From assembly GCF_014203225.1 (NCBI RefSeq), contig NZ_JACHIO010000016.1, positions 1 through 64,000 of the forward strand: DNA of 64,000 nucleotides. Direction: 5' to 3'. The number at the start of each line of letters is the position of its first letter. Position 1 is the stretch's first letter. The notes beneath the pieces are model-generated. The model worked only from the letters and a program-made list of their open reading frames with translations, searched no databases and was not told where the DNA came from. This document shows positions 1-9,211 of this stretch, in pieces. This stretch comes from Granulicella mallensis (GTDB lineage: Bacteria; Acidobacteriota; Terriglobia; Terriglobales; Acidobacteriaceae). A program made the position numbers and the translations under genes.

Positions 1-84
1 CTACGTGGGTCTGCATGGCGTATCTTCCTCCGGATGGATTATCTGTGCCTCGAGCACGTACCAGGAAGGTACGCCGCTCTTCAT

Positions 85-165
85 ACCATCTGAGCCGTAG
101 GCTCAGGACCCCAGCAAGCGCAAGTACGCGCTCGCCGGGGACCCCGGTACGGCTCAGGATGACGG
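85..165. repeat. Partial copy of repeat family A
   Basis: The stretch holds a short perfect hairpin (CTGAGCC, 3-base loop, GGCTCAG) followed by GGCTCAGGATGACGGCGAAA, the tail also seen at about 9850 and, inverted, at 45945. No gene is visible between position 1 and the end of the first CDS at 237. Confidence 0.5.
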
Positions 166-236
166 CGAAAAACGGGCAACAGCGACAGCCACGGCCACGG
201 CGACCGGGGAAACTCAGCCTTCGTTCCCAACCGGCT

Positions 237-1070
237 TCAGCGCAGCAGCAGGGCCGCTGCCTGCGGGACCGTAATGTTCTGATCCAGAACCTTGAAGTCA
301 CGCCGCCGGAGATCGAGGTTGTAATCGATCGTCTTGAAGAGCGCCGCCTTCCCGCGGACCTCCGTAGCGACATGCAGCGTGTGCCAGCGCCCATCGACGA
401 TCTGACGGTCGCTGACGAAGGTCGTTCCGGTATGCACATTCGCCAACAGGCCGAAGCCGATACCGACGTCCTGGATCAGGTGGAACTCAAGGTGAATCAG
501 CCGCAGGTCATGGGCGTCGATGGCGATCCGGCCAGCCATGCCATGCAGAATCCGCTCCTCAATGCCACTGGGCGAGTACTGCATGTTCGGGTGGAAGTCC
601 ATGTACCAGACGCCCTGTTGCAGACGAACGTTGTCGAAGGTGTAGTCACGGGGCAGGACGTCGAGCATCTCGCGCGCACGCTTCTCTTCGTTGCGGGTGT
701 TCTGCTCGTGGTGGATGAACTCTTCGGGATGCTCCTGGATGCGAGTCAGACGTGCGCGCTCCCGCTGGACTCGATCCGCGGAGAGGGGCTTACCGTCCTC
801 GGCCAGCAAAAGACGAACACGGCCAGCGTAGGTCTCCACCACACGCTCCGCCCACAGATGCCCGCCGGTACGGTCCGAATTCTCGTTGGAGATGTACTCG
901 TAGCGCGCATGATCGTTCGAGGCTTCGCGCTCGTTGGCGATCATCGTCTTCACGAGCTGCAACGGCGTCTGAGGTCCCGAGGTCTGCGCGGTGAGTGCGC
1001 CTCCAGACCCCACACCCAGCAGGGTAGCTGCCATCGTCACCATGCCCAACATACGCCGAGCAGTCATCAT
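237..1070 (-). CDS. Secreted protein of unknown function
   Basis: A 277-residue protein with an N-terminal signal peptide: a basic start, a hydrophobic stretch rich in Ala, Leu and Gly at about residues 8-24, then a cleavage-like ALTAQ. The rest is soluble and mixed alpha/beta, with charged segments (RERARLTRIQEHPEEF, residues about 103-118) and no catalytic motif I recognise. It resembles anonymous exported proteins common in acidobacteria, which is inference. The next gene upstream on the same strand is far away and the next gene in the other direction is separated by a strong hairpin at 1213-1250, so it is probably transcribed alone. No clear ribosome-binding site precedes the ATG. Function unknown. 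Confidence 0.75.
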   Translation of the reverse strand: MMTARRMLGMVTMAATLLGVGSGGALTAQTSGPQTPLQLVKTMIANEREASNDHARYEYISNENSDRTGGHLWAERVVETYAGRVRLLLAEDGKPLSADRVQRERARLTRIQEHPEEFIHHEQNTRNEEKRAREMLDVLPRDYTFDNVRLQQGVWYMDFHPNMQYSPSGIEERILHGMAGRIAIDAHDLRLIHLEFHLIQDVGIGFGLLANVHTGTTFVSDRQIVDGRWHTLHVATEVRGKAALFKTIDYNLDLRRRDFKVLDQNITVPQAAALLLR

Positions 1071-1212
1071 CTTGACCGCAGTGTAGCGCTCTGCGCCTGC
1101 GCAGGATGTTTCAATTGTGTAAGAAGATTGTCAGTAGGAGCGAAATGCAGCTTTTCCTGTTGGAATCTCTTTGAAAGCTGAAGAGATCCAGCGGTTTTGC
1201 GGTTGCCTCTAA

Positions 1213-1250
1213 TGAGACAAGCCCAGGCTTTTTAGCCTGGGCTTGTCTCA
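1213..1250. terminator. Perfect 17-bp hairpin, likely terminator
   Basis: Perfect inverted repeat with arms at 1213-1229 and 1234-1250 and a TTTT loop. It lies just upstream of the minus-strand secreted-protein gene at 237-1070 and beyond the stop codon of the minus-strand porin at 1274, so it most likely ends the porin transcript. The outer T-tract is weak, which lowers confidence in strict rho-independent action. Confidence 0.6.
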
Positions 1251-1273
1251 GAAATAAAGCCATTGCGGACTGG

Positions 1274-2767
1274 CTAAAACTTATAGATCACGTCCATACC
1301 CGCAAAGAACTGGTTCCGCGCCGTGCCGTTGTTATAGCCCAGGTGGTCCCACGAGTGGTCGAAACGAATCTCCGGCCGCAGCATGATCGTGCTGCCGATG
1401 TACTTCGTCGCATACAACGTGTTCTCCGTATACTTGCCGGCGATACCGGTACGCTGGCCCTTCTTGTCGTCGAGAAAGTCCGAGCGGAAACCGAACATCA
1501 GCTTCGAGTTCACTTCGCGGTTGATGTAGTTCACCACCGCATACTCCGGGGCATTGCAGGACGGCTCGTTGGGAGCGCAGAAGGCACCGTTAGCGCCAAG
1601 CTCCGTCGGCGCGGGATTAGCCACATTGCCGGCCACGTTGGGCACGTCGCGCTCATACATGTACCAGGCCTCAGTCGCCATGTGCCACTTCGCGTTGAAC
1701 TTGTGGTACCAGGTGCCGTCGTAGTCCTGCAGGTTGTTGTACGCGTACTTGCCGTCGTTGATACCGTTGGCGCAGGCATAGAAGTTGTCGTGATTGCTGC
1801 TGGTCGAGTAGTCGAGACACGCAATGATCGAAGGCTTGCGATCGTCCGACCATGGCGCAACGTCATGTCCTGCCGAAAGCCCCAACTGCACGATCCACTG
1901 CTTGTTCAGCTTCAGCGTGCCGATAATGCCGGTATCGGTAAAGGGGTCGATCGTATAGAGCAGCGAGTGCGTCATGTTGTAGTTGTTCGGTGCGAGTTGC
2001 GCTTCGATGCCAGGCACAGAAAGAAAACGTCCGATTCGGATATTCAGTCCATCCTTCACCGGGAAGTACAGATCGGCATACTCCAACACGGGATCGAAGC
2101 CATAGCGACGATTCTTCTGCAGCAACTGCTGACTGAGGTAGTCCTTCGCCGTGGTGAAGCGATAGTCGATGCCGTAGAACGCCGTAAGGTGATAGCCGAA
2201 GTCGAAGTGTGTCGTCTGCACCGTATCCGGCAGGCGCTCGAGGTAGACCACCGCCTGGTTGAGTTCGATGCGGTTGGGGAAGATGTCGTACGAGACGGGG
2301 AAGTTATTCGTGCCCGACGTGCTGACATTGAAGCTTGGCGCGACCCAGCCATAGATCTTGGTGCGGCTGTTCTGCAGCTTGAGCGCGGTCATCAGCGGAT
2401 AGACGTTGCCGTCAGGAGCACCGATGTCCGGCGAGCCGCCGTAACCCCAGTCCGTGTTTGGAAAGGGCGACGAGTCGAGTGGCGCTTCGAGGGCGCGGCG
2501 CGCTGGTGCTGGGCCGGAGGGCAGTTTTCCTGTCCAGTCATCGGCATAGAAGCGGCCTAGCCGCTGAAAGAAGTTGCCGCTTTGCAGCTCAGCCTGGTGT
2601 TGGGCAGCGGTATCGGCGGCTGCCTGCAGAAGGGCCGCGGAAGCAGTGGCATACGGCTGAAGATTCCCCTCGGGAATCTCCGTGGCGCGTGCGTAAGGAT
2701 TAACACTAAAAGCAAGTAGGGCGGTTACAAAAACGAGTTTTGTAAATCGCGGGGCCTGGTCTCTCAT
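1274..2767 (-). CDS. BBP2-type outer membrane beta-barrel porin
   Basis: Predicted outer-membrane channel of the OmpL-like BBP2 family. The ATG at 2767 follows GGAGAGGT and gives a 497-residue precursor with a clean signal peptide (TKLVFVTALLAFSVNPYARA). The open frame extends upstream to 2824 (TTG, or ATG at 2818), but that would put about 19 odd residues before the signal. The body has alternating aromatic/polar strands, conserved pieces such as YGWVAPSFNVSTS and FDFGYHLTAFYG, and ends IYKF with the terminal Phe typical of Bam substrates. The receptor gene on the same strand lies upstream, with a hairpin at 2887-2937 between them. Substrate unknown. Confidence 0.85.
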   Translation of the reverse strand: MRDQAPRFTKLVFVTALLAFSVNPYARATEIPEGNLQPYATASAALLQAAADTAAQHQAELQSGNFFQRLGRFYADDWTGKLPSGPAPARRALEAPLDSSPFPNTDWGYGGSPDIGAPDGNVYPLMTALKLQNSRTKIYGWVAPSFNVSTSGTNNFPVSYDIFPNRIELNQAVVYLERLPDTVQTTHFDFGYHLTAFYGIDYRFTTAKDYLSQQLLQKNRRYGFDPVLEYADLYFPVKDGLNIRIGRFLSVPGIEAQLAPNNYNMTHSLLYTIDPFTDTGIIGTLKLNKQWIVQLGLSAGHDVAPWSDDRKPSIIACLDYSTSSNHDNFYACANGINDGKYAYNNLQDYDGTWYHKFNAKWHMATEAWYMYERDVPNVAGNVANPAPTELGANGAFCAPNEPSCNAPEYAVVNYINREVNSKLMFGFRSDFLDDKKGQRTGIAGKYTENTLYATKYIGSTIMLRPEIRFDHSWDHLGYNNGTARNQFFAGMDVIYKF

Positions 2768-2886
2768 ACCTCTCCGATGGCGACTGCAGCCCAAAGCGTT
2801 CGGGTGCAGATGCGCCATCGACAAGGGTAGCTAGGTACGCATAAAGAAAAGATAAAGGATTGATAAAGAATATTTAGAGGCTGGCT

Positions 2887-2937
2887 GGTATCGGGCGGGT
2901 CGGAATGACATCTCTGCATCCCGGCCCACCCGATACC
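2887..2937 (-). terminator. Imperfect 17-bp hairpin after the receptor gene
   Basis: Arms GGTATCGGGCGGGTCGG (2887-2903) and the near complement at 2921-2937 (two mismatches) sit just past the stop codon of the Oar-like receptor. The stem is GC-rich but no long T-tract follows, so it is either a terminator or a short palindromic repeat. Confidence 0.4.
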
Positions 2938-2964
2938 AACCGCTCTTTCTTCTACAAGTGCTCC

Positions 2965-5900
2965 TTAGAACTCAAGCCGGAGAGCGACCTGGCCTGTACG
3001 GTTGCCGGCATTTTCCGCCGTCTGTTGTGCGTTCAGTACGCCAAACTGACCTTGTTCGCTGATGTTCGTCACTGGCGGTGCGAAGTTGGTGTGGTTCAGG
3101 ATGTTGGTAAAGGTCGACTCGAAGCGGAGGTGCAAGTTATTCCGAATCTCGAAGACCTTAGCCAGACCTGCGCTCACTGCAATGGTGCCAGGCCCTTCAA
3201 GGCTTCCAACACCTGCATTACCGATGCGTCCTGCACCTACTGGTGTTGGGGCAAAGGCACATAGGTTGAATAACGTTCCGGGCGTCGGCTTGCAGCTTGG
3301 ATTCGCTGCAATTACACCCATTTGACGAGGATTGCCAACCCGGTCAGGACGGACAATCGAACCGTCTCCAGCCGGATCCGTATTGGTCTGATCGTCGTTG
3401 ACGCTGTCCGTCGGGGTCAAATAGGGTCCCGTTTCCAGCAACGTGATCGTGTTTACGTTCCAGCCACCGAGGATAGTGCTCAGGGCACGAGAGTCAGCCA
3501 TCCACTGCCGGCCCTTGCCGAAGGGCAGCTCATACGAACCCGTGACCAGCAGACGCTGACGGCGCGTTCCAACCACATTGCCGTTGTTGGCACTGATGTC
3601 GAAACGATTCAGGTCCGCAAGGCCGTAGCGAGTCTCGCCCTGGAACGTAGTAGGAGCATCGCCCTGGCCGTCGCTGACGTTATGCGCCCAGGTATAGTTC
3701 GCCTGGTAGGACAGCCCGCGCGACGTTTTGTGCGAAGCTTCTAACTCCAGCGCCTGATAATCCTGGAAACCCAGATTCTCTGTAGAGAAGATGACTCCCC
3801 AGTTCTGGAAAGGAGCATTGGCAAAGTTGTAGGGCGTCGAGCTGGGCTTTGTCTGATTCAAATTTACGGTAACGGGGAGGCGGTAGGAGTTCATACCTAC
3901 GTAGCTCACACGAACCGAAGTATAGGAGGTAAGCTCGCGCTCAACCGTAAGGTTCCACTGTTCCGACTGGGCATCGCGATAGTGTGGATCGGTAGCCTGT
4001 TCGAGTTCACCACCACCAAACTGCAGACCTGCATTCGGCGGTGTAACGTGCGGAAAGGTGAAGATAGGCATACCTGTCGGCTTGCCGTTGGCTCCAGTGG
4101 GGTTATTTTGCCAGGTGTTCACAACAGCCTGCGGGTTGCTTTCGTTGTTGTTCTGAAGCTGACCGAGGGCAGTTACCGTGAAGATACCAAAGCCGGCGCG
4201 AATCACCGTCTTATTGTCGCTGAAGGGACGATAGGCCAGGCTGATGCGCGGATCGAAGTTCTTGAAGTATGTCTGCCGGAGACCTGTGGCCAGGCCATCC
4301 TGCTGATTGGTGACTACCGGAGTGCAGGTAGCAGGGTTGTAGTTAGGATTGACATTAGCCAAGCCACAAGCATTGAACGATGCCAGGAAGGCTGGAGCTG
4401 GCCCAAGTCCATTCAACAGGATGTTGTTGACGATGATGGCACCCTGGCCATTCGCACCTACACCAGCATAGTTCGGGTCGAAGTTAGCCTGGATTCCGTT
4501 CTTGTCGACAAAGGGGGGAAGCAGTTCCCAACGGAGACCGTAGCTGATGGTCAGGCGATCGCTTGCCTGCCATTGGTCCTGGGCATAGACACCTGTCTGC
4601 ATTCCACCTGCATCGTCACGTGGTCCTGTAACGGCAAAGTAAGTCGTATTAGGAGCACCCAGCAATAAATCGCCGAAGGCATTTCCCGTAAAAGCACCTT
4701 GATTGAAGGTAAATAAACCGTAGTCGTCAGAAGGGGTCTCGATCTCCGGCACGGCAAAGCGCACCCAGCGAATATCTACACCGGCACGCATGGTGTGCTT
4801 GCCCTTGCTATAGGTCAGATTATCCGCAAGCTGCTTGGTTGTAGATTGCGTGGGACCAACGTGGTCTCTGCCAATCGAAGTGAAACCGGTCCCATCCGAA
4901 AATACGATGGTGGGAAAGCCCTGGTCGGTCGGGTGGTTTGAAACATTGACGCCCTGGTTGCCATTGACCTGAATATTCAAGCCCTGAATAGCGGCCGCAC
5001 CCTCAATGGGGAAGTTCGGAGACAGGATCGTATCCGTGAAACCATAACGGAATTCATTCAACAACTGGCTGCTGATGATGTAGTTATGAGAAACCAGGAA
5101 GCTACGGTCATGCTCCGTATCGACATCGTTCGGCAACAGCGGATTTACAGTATTTACCGTAAGGTTCTTCCGATTGAACCGAGCATAGACCTGCTGCTTG
5201 GAAGTAATAACCTGGTCGACACGAGCATCGAAGCCATCTGTATTGGATGGGATCGGAACGAGCGTCTGATAGTTGAAACCATTACCGGCCGGATCGTTCG
5301 GCAAAGGATAATACTGGTTCAGGAGTGCCGAGGCAAAGGGACTGACCGGAATATTCGTGTTTGCCGGATAGGGTTGCCCCGTCGCCGGATTGTTCAGCGT
5401 CTGACCGAACTCCGACAGATTACCTGCTCGTTCGAGCGCGTCAGGCACGGTATACTGCTCTGCCTGCGAAGTCCGTCTCCGGTTACCTTCATAGTCGAAA
5501 AAGAAGAACGTCTTATCGTGGCCGTTATAAAGATGCGGAATAATGACCGGGCCGCCGATGCTGCCGCCAAAGGTATTGAAGTGCTTGGGTGCCTTCTCCG
5601 TAAAGTTCAGTACGCGGGCGTCGAGGGCGTCGTTCTGAAGATATTCGAAGACATTTCCATGAAAATTATTCGTTCCGCCCTTACTGGTGAAGGTTACGTC
5701 GGCCACCTGGGAGAACTCTGCATTGTTATTGAAAGCTGTGACCTTGAGCTCGCCGATACCTTCAGGCGAAGGATAAGGATTGGTTCCAGCAGCGCTGTTG
5801 AAGATATTCGCCGTCGAAATACCGTCGACCGAGAATCCGATCTGGTTTGCGGTTGCGCCACCGATGGCGACGTTGCCCGAGCTGTCCTGCTGCACGTTCG

Positions 5901-6558
5901 GAGAGGTCTCTAACGAAGCGAGCGGGCTGGTAGTCGAGGCACGGAAGTTGAGTGGTAACTGGCCGATCTCGGCGGTTCCCTTCGAATCGCCAATGATTCC
6001 GTTTTCCGTGTTGATATGGTTGGCCGAGGTGGTTACTTGAACTTCAGTTACCTGTGTCGCAACAGGCATCGTGAGAGTAATACGAAGGTCCTGGCGGGCT
6101 GCAATGGTAATACCGTTGACCGTCGTTTCAGCGAAACCCTCGTGCTGTCCGCGAATGGTATATCTGCCGGCAAGGACGTTCTCGAGGGTATAGCTTCCGG
6201 TGTTATCGGTCTTCGCGACACGGTCGGTATTTTTATCGATGTCATGCAGTGTGATCTGCGTGTCCGGCACGGCGGCGCCGGTGTTATCCAGGGCAAGTCC
6301 GCGAATGCTTCCGAAGGTGGACTGTGCAGTTGCCTGGGGGGAGGCCATGAAGAGCATCCCGAACAGAATAACGAGGGCGCTCAATAAATGGCGCTGCTTG
6401 AATACTAATTTACGAAGTGAAAAGGAATTTGATTGATCCCTTTTGCGCGAGATTTCTACCTGATGCTCCAACAAGATTACTGCCTCCAAATGCAAACACA
6501 ACAAAGAATGCGAAACTACCGGCGAAGCGGGTTGTATGGCTCCTCTAGACGAGGCCAT
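2965..6558 (-). CDS. Oar-like TonB-dependent receptor
   Basis: Very large outer-membrane receptor, about 1,197 residues. After a signal peptide (LLSALVILFGMLFMASPQATAQ) comes a carboxypeptidase-regulatory-like fold (FGSIRGLALDNTGAAVPDTQ, ending near GFAETTVNG), then a plug-like region (QIGFSVDGIST, GGTNNFHGNVFEYLQND) and a long beta-barrel ending VALRLEF. This layout matches the Oar/carboxypeptidase-regulatory TonB receptors expanded in acidobacteria; the imported or bound substrate is unknown. Start choice is open: ATG at 6558 has GGAGA at a good distance and is used here. A TTG at 6474 has an equally good GGAGG and would bring the signal peptide nearer the N terminus. A GTG at 6582 lacks a site. 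Confidence 0.88.
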   Translation of the reverse strand: MASSRGAIQPASPVVSHSLLCLHLEAVILLEHQVEISRKRDQSNSFSLRKLVFKQRHLLSALVILFGMLFMASPQATAQSTFGSIRGLALDNTGAAVPDTQITLHDIDKNTDRVAKTDNTGSYTLENVLAGRYTIRGQHEGFAETTVNGITIAARQDLRITLTMPVATQVTEVQVTTSANHINTENGIIGDSKGTAEIGQLPLNFRASTTSPLASLETSPNVQQDSSGNVAIGGATANQIGFSVDGISTANIFNSAAGTNPYPSPEGIGELKVTAFNNNAEFSQVADVTFTSKGGTNNFHGNVFEYLQNDALDARVLNFTEKAPKHFNTFGGSIGGPVIIPHLYNGHDKTFFFFDYEGNRRRTSQAEQYTVPDALERAGNLSEFGQTLNNPATGQPYPANTNIPVSPFASALLNQYYPLPNDPAGNGFNYQTLVPIPSNTDGFDARVDQVITSKQQVYARFNRKNLTVNTVNPLLPNDVDTEHDRSFLVSHNYIISSQLLNEFRYGFTDTILSPNFPIEGAAAIQGLNIQVNGNQGVNVSNHPTDQGFPTIVFSDGTGFTSIGRDHVGPTQSTTKQLADNLTYSKGKHTMRAGVDIRWVRFAVPEIETPSDDYGLFTFNQGAFTGNAFGDLLLGAPNTTYFAVTGPRDDAGGMQTGVYAQDQWQASDRLTISYGLRWELLPPFVDKNGIQANFDPNYAGVGANGQGAIIVNNILLNGLGPAPAFLASFNACGLANVNPNYNPATCTPVVTNQQDGLATGLRQTYFKNFDPRISLAYRPFSDNKTVIRAGFGIFTVTALGQLQNNNESNPQAVVNTWQNNPTGANGKPTGMPIFTFPHVTPPNAGLQFGGGELEQATDPHYRDAQSEQWNLTVERELTSYTSVRVSYVGMNSYRLPVTVNLNQTKPSSTPYNFANAPFQNWGVIFSTENLGFQDYQALELEASHKTSRGLSYQANYTWAHNVSDGQGDAPTTFQGETRYGLADLNRFDISANNGNVVGTRRQRLLVTGSYELPFGKGRQWMADSRALSTILGGWNVNTITLLETGPYLTPTDSVNDDQTNTDPAGDGSIVRPDRVGNPRQMGVIAANPSCKPTPGTLFNLCAFAPTPVGAGRIGNAGVGSLEGPGTIAVSAGLAKVFEIRNNLHLRFESTFTNILNHTNFAPPVTNISEQGQFGVLNAQQTAENAGNRTGQVALRLEF

Positions 6559-6780
6559 GGGGGTTCTCCAATCTGTCAGCACGACTGACGGCGTATGTCT
6601 TATGAAAGCCCCGCAGCCATAATGGCGGCATAATGAAATCCAAAAAACACATATGGTTTACTTATGAATTCTTAATTCGCTTATGAGTTCTTTATGTCTT
6701 CAAAAAACGGCTGGCCTCTTGGCTTTGTTAGGGCGATTTAATAAATGCTTCCCCAAGAGCTAAGGGCAACAGTTGGACTA

Positions 6781-6982
6781 GCTTTGCTTTTCTGGTTTGT
6801 CATTCCGAGCGCAGCGAGCGAACCTGCTGTCTCCCGTTCTTCGTTCCTATCGCCCAGAAGCACGTGGGCTAGAACGGAAGATCGGGTTAAACGGACGCAT
6901 AACGTTTGTGGTGGCACGGGCAAAAAACGGGAGACAGCAGGTTCGCTCGCTACGCTCGGAATGACAACCAGAAAAACAAAGG
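6781..6982. repeat. Repeat family B copy 1, long inverted repeat
   Basis: Left half contains TGTCATTCCGAGCGCAGCGA and continues to GTCTCCCGTTCTTCG; the right half is its near-perfect complement and ends GGAATGACAACCAGAAAAAC. Between the arms is about 60 bases of unique sequence. Two further copies lie at 23852 and 36855. The rest of this gap (6559-6780) is A/T-rich, holds no gene, and probably contains the receptor promoter. Confidence 0.75.
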
Positions 6983-7105
6983 CAACAGCAAGGGCAAAGA
7001 CGTAGCGTCGCCCCTGTGGGGCTTAACGTTGTCCCCAGTCTCCGGAGCGCGTGTCCAACACCGGACTCTTTCCGAAGACGAGTCCGGGCAGCTACCATCG
7101 GGCAC

Positions 7106-7597
7106 ATGGTGCAATTGCGCGAAGTCACGGTGATCGCCGCTCCCCTTGAACGCGTCTTCGATCTCGCGCGTTCCATCGAAGTGCATCTGCTGGACAACAT
7201 TCATTTTGGAGAACAAGCTACGGCGGACACTCCCACAGGGCTTCACGGCATGGGCGAACAGGTGACGTGGCACGCACGGCACTTCTTTGTGCGGCAGACT
7301 TTGGTCAGCCTGATTACGGCGTTCGACTCGCCGCGCTACTTTCAGGACACCATGCTGCGCGGAGCGTTTCGCTCCATGCAGCATGACCATTTCTTTCGCA
7401 AGGTTCAGCCCGCAGATGACGGCTCGCCGCGTACCGAGATGACGGATGAGTTTCGCTTTGCCGCGCCAATATTGGAAGGTGGCCTGCTGGCTGAGTTCTT
7501 CGTGCTGCGCCGTTATATGCGCAACCTCTTGCGGGAGCGCAATGCGGTCATCAAGCGGGTTGCGGAATCGGATGAGTGGCGACGTTATGTGCCGTAA
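7106..7597 (+). CDS. SRPBCC-family ligand-binding-like protein
   Basis: A 163-residue protein starting MVQLREVTVIAAPLERVFDL, the first strand and helix of the START/polyketide-cyclase (SRPBCC) fold. Later it has HDHFFRKV, TEMTDEFRFAAP and a C-terminal long helix (FVLRRYMRNLLRERNAVIK), the usual order for this helix-grip fold, which binds small hydrophobic ligands. The open frame extends upstream to 7016, but that part carries nothing SRPBCC-like, so the ATG at 7106 is preferred. It stands alone between two repeat-filled gaps. Ligand and reaction, if any, cannot be told from the sequence. Confidence 0.8.
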   Translation: MVQLREVTVIAAPLERVFDLARSIEVHLLDNIHFGEQATADTPTGLHGMGEQVTWHARHFFVRQTLVSLITAFDSPRYFQDTMLRGAFRSMQHDHFFRKVQPADDGSPRTEMTDEFRFAAPILEGGLLAEFFVLRRYMRNLLRERNAVIKRVAESDEWRRYVP

Positions 7598-7646
7598 ACA
7601 GGTGCGTGTCTTGAACGATGTGGGAACAGGCACAAGACTAAACCCG

Positions 7647-7811
7647 AAGGGGCGACGCCATCCCAGCCCTGGGCTCAGAGGTGAAAGGAAGATAGAGGGC
7701 TGAAAGCCCGACCTATCGGTAATACCCGGATAGATCGGGCTTTCAGCCCTCTACTCTTCGGAATGGCTTATACCCAGGGCTACGCCCTGGGCTGGGATAG
7801 CGTCGCCCCTT
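7647..7811. repeat. Repeat family F copy 1, nested palindromes
   Basis: An inner perfect 18-bp inverted repeat (arms 7694-7711 and 7735-7752) lies inside an outer imperfect one whose left arm starts AAGGGGCGACGCC and whose right arm ends GGCGTCGCCCCTT-like at 7811. No gene is seen between 7598 and 7998; after the repeat comes a lone half of family C (GATTCCCTTCGGGAATGACA) near 7880. Confidence 0.7.
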
Positions 7812-7998
7812 CAGGGCTTAGTTCTGTGCCCACACTGCTTCCATCAACACCCCACAGATCATGCGAACGGGAAGCAGATTCCCTTCGGGAATGACAACCA
7901 GAAAAGCAAAATCAACGACAGATGCCGCGGCCACCCGGCACCCCGCACCGATTCTTCGCCTTCACACCTAACCCGCTCATCTATCCTTGAGCTATCTC

Positions 7999-8841
7999 AT
8001 GACGCTTCGTGACGCCCTCGCCGAAACCTCCGCCCGCATCCTCCGCCGCGATGCCGAGACGCTGCTCGCGCATGTGCTCGGACGTCCCCGGGCGTGGCTC
8101 CTCGCGCACCCCGAGGAAGAGCTCGAGGCCGCGCAGGCGGAGACCTTTCTCGGACTTGCAGCCCGCCGCGCCATGGGCGAACCTCTGCAATATCTGACCG
8201 GAGTCCAGGAGTTCTACGGCCTGTCATTGCGGGTGACACCGGAGGTACTGATTCCCCGCCCCGAGACCGAACACCTGGTCGAAGCCGTTCTCCTCTGGGC
8301 GACGCAGTTTCACGATGGCCGCATGCTGCGAATAGCCGATGTCGGAACCGGTTCAGGCGCTATTGCCATCGCCCTGGCTACGCATCTCGCAGGAGTCGCG
8401 CTTGTGGCCATCGATCAATCCGAGGGAGCGCTTGCCGTCGCCGAAGAGAACGCGCACGCCCTGGGATGCAGAGAACGCATCACCTTCCTGCGCAACGATC
8501 TACTCAAAGACCTGAGCAGTGCTCTTCCCCACTATCCGCCGTTCGATGCCATCGTCTCCAACCCTCCGTACATCCCCCTTGGCGATGCCGCGACGATGCA
8601 AATTGAAGTGGTGCAGCATGAGCCTCACAGCGCCCTCTTTGCAGGTGACGACGGGCTTGCGATCTACCAGCGCCTGATCCCCCAGGCCCATGCCGCCCTG
8701 CGCTCCTGCGGGCTGCTCGCCATGGAGATCGGGTTCGGACAGCGGGCAGCACTGGAGGAGTTGCTCGCGGACTGGAGCAACGTGCGCTTCGTGGACGACT
8801 ATGCGGGCATTCCGCGGATTGTGCTGGCCGAGCGGGTTTAG
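7999..8841 (+). CDS. prmC: Release factor glutamine methyltransferase
   Basis: PrmC (HemK) N5-methylates the Gln of the GGQ motif in release factors RF1 and RF2, using SAM. The 280-residue protein has the N-terminal helical RF-binding domain (residues about 1-85), then the Rossmann methyltransferase with IADVGTGSGAIAIALA (SAM-binding motif I) and the family hallmark SNPPYIP. Length matches the family. The ATG at 7999 is chosen over an in-frame TTG at 7987; neither has a strong ribosome-binding site. Usually prfA is next door, but here no release-factor gene is in view, so the gene has been separated from its common neighbour. Confidence 0.93.
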   Translation: MTLRDALAETSARILRRDAETLLAHVLGRPRAWLLAHPEEELEAAQAETFLGLAARRAMGEPLQYLTGVQEFYGLSLRVTPEVLIPRPETEHLVEAVLLWATQFHDGRMLRIADVGTGSGAIAIALATHLAGVALVAIDQSEGALAVAEENAHALGCRERITFLRNDLLKDLSSALPHYPPFDAIVSNPPYIPLGDAATMQIEVVQHEPHSALFAGDDGLAIYQRLIPQAHAALRSCGLLAMEIGFGQRAALEELLADWSNVRFVDDYAGIPRIVLAERV

Positions 8842-8928
8842 AAGTGCTCGGCATAAAACACCCACGGTGAAATCGCGCTAGTGTAATGGGCTCTTAATTC
8901 GTCGAAGAATGAGAGGTCCAATGGGCGC

Positions 8929-9169
8929 GAAGCGCAGACCGTGACGCTTTGGCGTCGCGGGACGGAGGGAGCCGTAGCCTTTAGGCTACGGAATAAGGGG
9001 CTGGCAGGAATCGGGCTTTAGCCCCGGGCCTTTTGTTCGCAGCCGAAAGAAGGCCCGGGCCTAAAGGCCACACCTTTGCCACACCTGAATTCAGGGGCCT
9101 AAAGGCGATTGCCTCCCTTACCCTCCGTCTCCCTGACGCTAAAGCGTCAGGGAATGCGCTTCGCGCTGT
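8929..9169. repeat. Repeat family D copy 1, composite palindrome
   Basis: Ordered blocks: GCGCGAAGCGC, then a GACGC-type hairpin, GGAGGGAGCCGTAGCC with TTTAGGCTACGG, a GGGCTTTAGCCC core, GCCCGGGCCTAAAGGCC, and the same blocks mirrored, ending CCTGACGCTAAAGCGTCAGG and GCGCTTCGCGC. The element fills most of the gap 8842-9211, in which no gene is seen. Other copies: 31736, 38293, 40379 and 61345. Confidence 0.8.
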
Positions 9170-9211
9170 GCCAAACAGGCGTTATCCTTCACCGATCTAG
9201 AAACTCAAGCG

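Noticed and set aside
15-1181. 388-residue plus-strand ORF at the window start
   Set aside because: Runs through repeat A and is antisense to the secreted-protein gene; no start signal or motif.
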